From Sideroxydans sp. (lineage in GTDB: Bacteria > Pseudomonadota > Gammaproteobacteria > Burkholderiales > Gallionellaceae), in contig JAQUAD010000001.1 of assembly GCA_028687425.1 (NCBI GenBank), positions 1-64,000 on the forward strand: 64,000 bases of DNA. Reading direction: 5' to 3'. Shown one piece after another: positions 59,015-64,000 of this stretch. Position 1 is the stretch's first letter. The number at the start of each line of letters is the position of its first letter. A program made the position numbers and the translations under genes. A model generated the notes under the pieces. That model was not told the origin of the DNA. It did not search any database and was given only the letters and a program-made list of their open reading frames with translations.

Positions 59015-59366
59015 AGCGGGAATCAACTTTCGTTTTTCACGGCGATTTAGAATTTCCCGCCAAGAAGGTTTTTCCGGCCTTTTGCAAGAAAGGCCAACAT
59101 TGAATCGTTGGTTTGCAGTTCATTCAAGACCCAACGATTCAGGGTGCGCGAGACTGGGCTTGTCCGTTGGCAAGCGCCACATACCGGGCGCTGCACAACG
59201 AAACAGATTGAAGCGGAAAATTCGGGAGAGTTTTCGCCTTCACAGTAGAGTGGGCTTACATCGAGATGTGATCGTTCGGTTGAGAAGACCGATCGAAGCG
59301 GCAGAACAAACGCGGGTTTTCTCTGCACTTGCGGAGATACTTAAGGATGTATTGGCGAACAAATGA
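59004..59366 (+). CDS. rnpA: Ribonuclease P protein component
   Basis: A 120-aa basic protein that helps the RNA subunit of RNase P process tRNA 5' ends. The signature [13 protein letters not shown] is present. A TTG (59004) or GTG (59007) start lies inside rpmH; either is possible, since coupling to rpmH translation is common. Overlaps yidD by 4 bp. Confidence 0.93.
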   Translation: MVFKAGINFRFSRRFRISRQEGFSGLLQERPTLNRWFAVHSRPNDSGCARLGLSVGKRHIPGAAQRNRLKRKIRESFRLHSRVGLHRDVIVRLRRPIEAAEQTRVFSALAEILKDVLANK

Positions 59367-59572
59367 AGTCTCTATTTCTATTCTTGGTGCGCGGATATAA
59401 ATACCTAATCAGTCCACTCTTGCCGCCTTCATGCAGGTTTCATCCTAGTTGTTCACAATACGCCGAGGAAGCAATCGTGAAATACGGTGCTTTGAAGGGT
59501 TTCTGGCTTTCTGTAAAACGGGTATTGCGGTGCAACCCCTGGAGTGCGGGCGGATTTGATCCCGTTCCATAA
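59363..59572 (+). CDS. yidD: Membrane protein insertion efficiency factor YidD
   Basis: A 69-aa protein with the conserved family core [27 protein letters not shown] and [13 protein letters not shown]. It is peripheral at the inner membrane and aids YidC-dependent insertion. Overlaps rnpA by ATGA and precedes yidC by 23 bp. Confidence 0.94.
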   Translation: MKSLFLFLVRGYKYLISPLLPPSCRFHPSCSQYAEEAIVKYGALKGFWLSVKRVLRCNPWSAGGFDPVP

Positions 59573-59595
59573 TATAATTAACAGGTGAAAAATCG

Positions 59596-61227
59596 ATGGA
59601 AACGCGGCGTCTACTATTGTTCATAGTCTTTTCTTTCTCTTTGATCGTATTGTGGGGGGAATGGAATCGCCAAGGGCAGCCTGCAAGCCCGCAGATTCAA
59701 GAAACCAAAGGGGTTGCGCAAACTCCAGAAGCCACATCGCTTAAGGCAGATTCCTCTCAGCTCAAGGTGAATCAAGCACCAGCACCTTCAGGCAGAAATT
59801 TGCTGGTTGAAACCGATAATTACTCCGTTAATATCAATACTGTTGGCGGCAATATCAATGGGTTAACACTGTTGAAGCATCGCGAGACGGAAGATCAGAC
59901 AAAGCCGATCACGCTGTTTCAGCAAGATGGGAAACACACGTATTTAGCCCAATCTGGCTTGCTGGGCAGGGGGTTGCCTTCACATAACGCTGTATTTGAC
60001 TCTAGTTCGAGCGGGACCGTTAGCCTTGAAAGTGCCCAAAACGACATCTCTGTTGTTCTGACAGCTGTGGATAAAAGTCAGATTGAAGTATCAAAGACAT
60101 ACATATTTCATCGCGATTCCTACCTGATAGATGTTGTCTATCAGATTGAGAACAAGAGTAAAGAATCGATACTCCCAACTGCGTACTTCCAGTTGGTAAG
60201 GGACGACGTGCCTCCAGAAGGTGGTTCAAAGTTCATTCCTACCTATACCGGCCCAGCGGTATACACGGAAGAAGAGAAGTTCAAGAAAATTGAATTCAGC
60301 GAGATTGCTAAAAACAAGCAGAAACTACCTGCACCAGCAAACAACGGTTGGGTTGGAATGCTGCAGCACTATTTTGTATCTGCATGGCTGCCAGAGGGTA
60401 GTGGCCAACGCGAGTTTTATACAAAATCACTAGGTGATGGTCTGTTCTCGGCTGGTGTTGTAATGCAAGAGGCAGAAGTCGCGCCTGGCCAAAAGATTGA
60501 AATCAAATCGAGACTATACGTTGGGCCGGCACAAACAAAACTTAACGATGTCGCTCCAGGATTGGGCTTATCGGTAGATTACGGAATTTTCACGATCTTT
60601 GCTTCCCCCTTGTTTTGGTTGATGGCCTTCCTCAACTCCTGGATTGGAAATTGGGGTATCTCAATCATATTGCTTACAGTATTGATTAAATTGGCTTTCT
60701 TCCCGTTGTCGGCAGCAAGCTACCGATCCATGGCAAAAATGCGCTTGGTCGCACCCAAGCTGGAAAAGATTAAGCAGCAATATGGCGATGACCGAGAAAG
60801 ACTCAACCGCGCCATGATGGATTTGTACAAGACAGAGAAAATCAATCCGCTTGGTGGATGCCTGCCGGTATTGATTCAAATTCCGGTCTTCATTGGCCTA
60901 TATTGGTCGATTCTGGAAAGTGTAGAGTTGCGTCACGCACCATTTGTTGGGTGGATCGTTGATCTTTCGGCTACCGATCCATACTTTGTTTTGCCCATCA
61001 TTATGGGTATAAGCATGTTGATTCAGAGCAAACTGAATCCGACACCGACCGACCCGCTGCAAGCCAAGATCATGCAAATCATGCCTATTGCATTCAGCGT
61101 CATTTTCTTCTTTTTCCCAGCCGGTCTGGTGTTGTATTCCATCGTGAATAACATCCTGTCCATATCTCAGCAGTGGTACATCACGCACGGTGCAGAAGCG
61201 GCTCAAAAGGGTGCTTCCAAAGCCTGA
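59596..61227 (+). CDS. yidC: Membrane protein insertase YidC
   Basis: A 543-aa insertase of the Gram-negative type. One N-terminal transmembrane helix (5-22), a large periplasmic beta domain (about 60-340), then the five-helix conserved core (about 345-530) with a cytoplasmic coiled hairpin (MAKMRLVAPKLEKIKQQYG) and the hydrophilic groove. It inserts membrane proteins with or without SecYEG. AGGTGAAAA precedes the ATG. Confidence 0.97.
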   Translation: METRRLLLFIVFSFSLIVLWGEWNRQGQPASPQIQETKGVAQTPEATSLKADSSQLKVNQAPAPSGRNLLVETDNYSVNINTVGGNINGLTLLKHRETEDQTKPITLFQQDGKHTYLAQSGLLGRGLPSHNAVFDSSSSGTVSLESAQNDISVVLTAVDKSQIEVSKTYIFHRDSYLIDVVYQIENKSKESILPTAYFQLVRDDVPPEGGSKFIPTYTGPAVYTEEEKFKKIEFSEIAKNKQKLPAPANNGWVGMLQHYFVSAWLPEGSGQREFYTKSLGDGLFSAGVVMQEAEVAPGQKIEIKSRLYVGPAQTKLNDVAPGLGLSVDYGIFTIFASPLFWLMAFLNSWIGNWGISIILLTVLIKLAFFPLSAASYRSMAKMRLVAPKLEKIKQQYGDDRERLNRAMMDLYKTEKINPLGGCLPVLIQIPVFIGLYWSILESVELRHAPFVGWIVDLSATDPYFVLPIIMGISMLIQSKLNPTPTDPLQAKIMQIMPIAFSVIFFFFPAGLVLYSIVNNILSISQQWYITHGAEAAQKGASKA

Positions 61228-62554
61228 CACAATTGCAGCGATCGCAACGGCTCCTGGCCAAGGCGGAATCGGGGTGGTTCGCGTTTCAGGCGCGAACCTG
61301 AAGGACTTGTCCGCAGCTGTTACTGGAAAAGAGCTTATTCCTCGATTTGCCACCTATACGCCGTTTTTGGATGAGGCTGGCGAAACCCTAGATCAGGGAA
61401 TTGCTCTGTATTTCACTGCTCCCAACTCATTTACAGGTGAAGAAGTGCTGGAGCTCCAGGGTCATGGCGGTCCTGCAGTGCTGCAATCCGTTCTGAATCG
61501 CTGCATTGAACTTGGAGCGCGCCTTGCTCAACCAGGAGAATTCAGCCAGCGCGCCTTTCTGAACGGAAAGCTGGATCTGGCACAAGCGGAAAGCATCGCA
61601 GATCTGATCGCAGCTACAACTCAGCAGGCAGCCAAAAGTGCAGTTCGTTCTTTAAATGGAGAGTTTTCGCATGCAATTGTGTCTGTCCGGGACAAGATCA
61701 TACATCTGAGAGCTTTTGTAGAAGCTACGCTGGACTTTCCTGAGGAAGAAGGGGTCGTCAGTGTCGATTCAAACCGTTTGCAGGCAGACCTAAGTGCTCT
61801 GAAAGGCGAACTGGAGCACATCCAATCCCTTGCTATGCAAGGAAATATCCTACGAGAGGGGGCGCAAGTTGTATTAATTGGCGCCCCCAATGCTGGTAAG
61901 TCAAGCTTGCTGAATCAGCTTTCGGGCGATGAAGTTGCACTTGTGAGCGACATTCCTGGTACTACCCGGGATACCATCAGGCAGGCGCTGCAAATTGATG
62001 GGATACCTTTTCACCTGATTGATACCGCTGGAATACGGGAAACTGACGACGTGCTAGAGCAAATGGGTATCGTCCGTGCACGACAAAGTATGGACAAGGC
62101 AGACCTGATCATTTTGCTAATTGACGAAACAGATACAACAACACCCAATAAGCAGATAGAAGCCGAAATCTCCGATGCGAATACCCCAGCAATCTTTGTT
62201 CACAACAAGATTGATCTGGCCGGATTACAAGCCGGAATCAACAGTCGAGACGCAGTAACACACATATACCTTTCAGCAAAGACGGGAGAGGGAATAGAAC
62301 TGCTGAGGCAGACCATCCTGAAGGCCGTGGGGTGGCATCGTGAAGAAGGGGTGTTTATGGCCAGATCCAGGCACATGGAAGCGATCACCCAGGCGCTGGA
62401 AACCTTAACGGGCGCCGGAAGCTTGTCAGAGCAGCTGGAATTATTCGCTGAATCTTTGCGCCTAGCGCAGAGTGCACTTAATCAAATTACGGGCGAATTT
62501 GTTGCTGATGATCTGCTGGGGGAGATTTTTGGCAGGTTTTGTATTGGAAAATAA
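61211..62554 (+). CDS. mnmE: tRNA modification GTPase MnmE
   Basis: A 447-aa GTPase that, with MnmG, adds the aminomethyl or carboxymethylaminomethyl group to U34 of certain tRNAs. G1 is GAPNAGKS at 224-231, then DIPGTTRDT, DTAGI, and the C-terminal FCIGK with its key Cys. The start is a GTG (61211) inside the last codons of yidC in another frame, giving the normal N-terminus LPKPDTIAAIATAPG; another GTG at 61190 is possible. The overlap with yidC suggests coupled translation. Confidence 0.95.
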   Translation: MLPKPDTIAAIATAPGQGGIGVVRVSGANLKDLSAAVTGKELIPRFATYTPFLDEAGETLDQGIALYFTAPNSFTGEEVLELQGHGGPAVLQSVLNRCIELGARLAQPGEFSQRAFLNGKLDLAQAESIADLIAATTQQAAKSAVRSLNGEFSHAIVSVRDKIIHLRAFVEATLDFPEEEGVVSVDSNRLQADLSALKGELEHIQSLAMQGNILREGAQVVLIGAPNAGKSSLLNQLSGDEVALVSDIPGTTRDTIRQALQIDGIPFHLIDTAGIRETDDVLEQMGIVRARQSMDKADLIILLIDETDTTTPNKQIEAEISDANTPAIFVHNKIDLAGLQAGINSRDAVTHIYLSAKTGEGIELLRQTILKAVGWHREEGVFMARSRHMEAITQALETLTGAGSLSEQLELFAESLRLAQSALNQITGEFVADDLLGEIFGRFCIGK

Positions 62555-62566
62555 AATCCGGCTAAA

Positions 62567-62582
62567 TGTTTCACGTGAAACG
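62567..62582. promoter_or_regulatory. parS-like centromere site between mnmE and mnmG
   Basis: TGTTTCACGTGAAACG matches the ParB-binding consensus at 15 of 16 positions and is a near-perfect palindrome. In many betaproteobacteria parAB lie just downstream of mnmG and rsmG, beyond this window. Confidence 0.88.
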
Positions 62583-62641
62583 TGGTTTTGTATCCGCCCA
62601 GCCTGTTGTAAGATTCGCGCCCCTTGAGGCAAGTAAACACC

Positions 62642-64000
62642 ATGGATTACCCCGAAAAATTTGATGTGATTATAGTTGGAGGCGGTCATGCAGGGACCGA
62701 GGCGGCACTGGTGAGTGCTCGTGCGGGCTGCAAAACGCTGCTGTTAAGCCACAACATCGAAACCCTGGGTCAAATGTCTTGCAACCCCTCGATTGGCGGA
62801 ATAGGAAAGGGGCACTTGGTCAAAGAGGTTGATGCGCTTGATGGTGCAATGGCTGCGGCGACAGATGAGGGTGGAATTCAATTCAGGATTTTGAATGCCA
62901 GCAAGGGTCCGGCAGTTAGGGCGACCAGAGCACAAGCAGATAGGTTGTTATACAAACAGGCGGTGCGCTCAAGGCTGGAAAATCAGCCAAACCTGTGGCT
63001 GTTTCAGCAGGCCGTCGATGCAATGGTGGTCAATGCAGGCAGGATAGAAGGTGTAGAAACTCAAGCCGGTATAAGATTTTCCGCGAAGAGCGTGGTGCTC
63101 ACTGCTGGTACGTTTCTTTCGGGCTTGATACATGTAGGTCTATCAAACTATTCCGGCGGACGTGCGGGCGATCCGCCATCGATCACGCTATCTGCACAGC
63201 TGCGTGAATTGGGGTTGCCGGTCGGGAGGCTGAAGACTGGAACGCCGCCGAGAATAGATGGGCGCAGCATTGACTTCTCGGTGATGCAGGAGCAGTGGGG
63301 GGACGATCCCGCGCCAGTATTTTCATTCATGGGCAAAGCAGCGCAGCATCCGAGGCAACTGCCATGCTGGATTACCGAAACAAACGAAAAGACCCACGAA
63401 ATCATACGCGGCGGTTTGGATCGGTCGCCGATGTTCACTGGTGTGATCGAGGGTGTTGGGCCCCGCTACTGCCCTTCCGTGGAAGATAAAATAACCAGAT
63501 TCGCAGGTAAAAATTCACATCAGATATTTCTTGAGCCAGAAGGGCTGGGAACGCATGAGATATATCCGAATGGAATTTCGACCAGCCTCCCATTTGATGT
63601 CCAGATAGCCTTGGTTCGTTCAATCAAGGGACTTGAAAATGCGCATATATTGCGGCCGGGTTATGCAATTGAATATGACTATTTTGACCCGAGAGCACTA
63701 AAGCGATCTTTGGAGACCAAGGCAATTGAAGGATTGTTCTTTGCCGGCCAAATCAATGGCACGACCGGATATGAAGAGGCCGCAGCGCAAGGCTTGCTGG
63801 CTGGAGTCAATGCCGCGCGCCATGCACGTGAGCAAGAAGCTTGGAGTCCGAAGCGTAATGAAGCCTATTTTGGGGTGATGGTGGATGATTTGACGGCCAG
63901 AGGTGTGACTGAGCCGTATCGGATGTTTACCAGCCGAGCTGAGTACCGGCTGCAACTGCGAGAAGACAATGCAGATCTGCGCCTGACAGAGATCGGCAGG
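62642..64000 (+). CDS. mnmG: tRNA uridine-5-carboxymethylaminomethyl modification enzyme MnmG (partial)
   Basis: The first 453 codons of MnmG (GidA); the gene runs off the right edge of the window. The FAD-binding [10 protein letters not shown] is at about residues 13-22, with [41 protein letters not shown] and [19 protein letters not shown]. It works as a complex with MnmE. The start ATG follows GAGGCAAGTAAACACC. The usual total length is about 630 residues, so about 175 are missing. Confidence 0.96.
   Translation, partial: MDYPEKFDVIIVGGGHAGTEAALVSARAGCKTLLLSHNIETLGQMSCNPSIGGIGKGHLVKEVDALDGAMAAATDEGGIQFRILNASKGPAVRATRAQADRLLYKQAVRSRLENQPNLWLFQQAVDAMVVNAGRIEGVETQAGIRFSAKSVVLTAGTFLSGLIHVGLSNYSGGRAGDPPSITLSAQLRELGLPVGRLKTGTPPRIDGRSIDFSVMQEQWGDDPAPVFSFMGKAAQHPRQLPCWITETNEKTHEIIRGGLDRSPMFTGVIEGVGPRYCPSVEDKITRFAGKNSHQIFLEPEGLGTHEIYPNGISTSLPFDVQIALVRSIKGLENAHILRPGYAIEYDYFDPRALKRSLETKAIEGLFFAGQINGTTGYEEAAAQGLLAGVNAARHAREQEAWSPKRNEAYFGVMVDDLTARGVTEPYRMFTSRAEYRLQLREDNADLRLTEIGR

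Overview
This window looks like chromosomal DNA from a chemolithoautotrophic betaproteobacterium, most likely of the Nitrosomonadales/Gallionellaceae type (Sideroxydans/Gallionella-like). The species call is inference; no database was searched. It rests on a complete Calvin-Benson-Bassham (CBB) locus with form II RuBisCO, a proteobacterial-type gshA of the kind known from acidophilic and iron oxidisers, a betaproteobacterial PTS block (EIIA-Man, HPr, EI), metX-metW, and the gene order gyrB-dnaN-dnaA / rpmH-rnpA-yidD-yidC-mnmE-mnmG around the replication origin.

Layout. (1) 1-10.8 kb: an accessory-looking region of secreted proteins and lipoproteins of unknown function around a NarL-type two-component system. 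(2) 10.9-16 kb: gshA, an ApbE flavin transferase, a 66-aa membrane protein and a regulatory PTS set, with a palindromic repeat element inserted just before ptsI. (3) 16-21 kb: a porin whose last codons are frameshifted, then a SAM-II riboswitch driving metX-metW-ampG-like-SMUG1. (4) 21-24 kb: a repeat-rich patch with an orphan secreted protein, a truncated copy of a DUF2238 gene, a vapBC toxin-antitoxin module and the intact DUF2238 gene. (5) 24-29.4 kb: xthA, pyrE, a DUF4124 protein, then can-purC-fbp-purE on the minus strand. (6) 29.4-42 kb: CBB genes. cbbM-cbbQ-cbbO run divergently from the regulator gene cbbR, and tkt-gap-pgk-pyk-fba form a second minus-strand operon. (7) 42-50.9 kb: NtrY/NtrX-like system, DUF4390, rsmB, fmt and def on minus; a LysM protein, dprA and smg on plus. 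(8) 50.9-64 kb: topA, gyrB, dnaN, dnaA with DnaA boxes, then rpmH to a truncated mnmG, with two parS-like sites.

How the genes work together. RuBisCO fixes CO2, CbbQ/CbbO reactivate it, and pgk/gap/tkt/fba/fbp regenerate ribulose bisphosphate. Carbonic anhydrase interconverts bicarbonate and CO2, and pyk drains carbon to pyruvate. CbbR binding motifs sit between cbbR and cbbM. The origin-proximal genes cover replication initiation, the sliding clamp, supercoiling, chromosome segregation sites, membrane insertion and tRNA modification.

No rRNA, tRNA, CRISPR array or recognisable transposase was seen. The most unusual items are the riboswitch with its possible anti-terminator, the porin frameshift, the palindromic element that supplies the ptsI ribosome binding site, the repeat-bounded gene fragment beside vapBC, and an NtrX-like regulator with no AAA+ domain.
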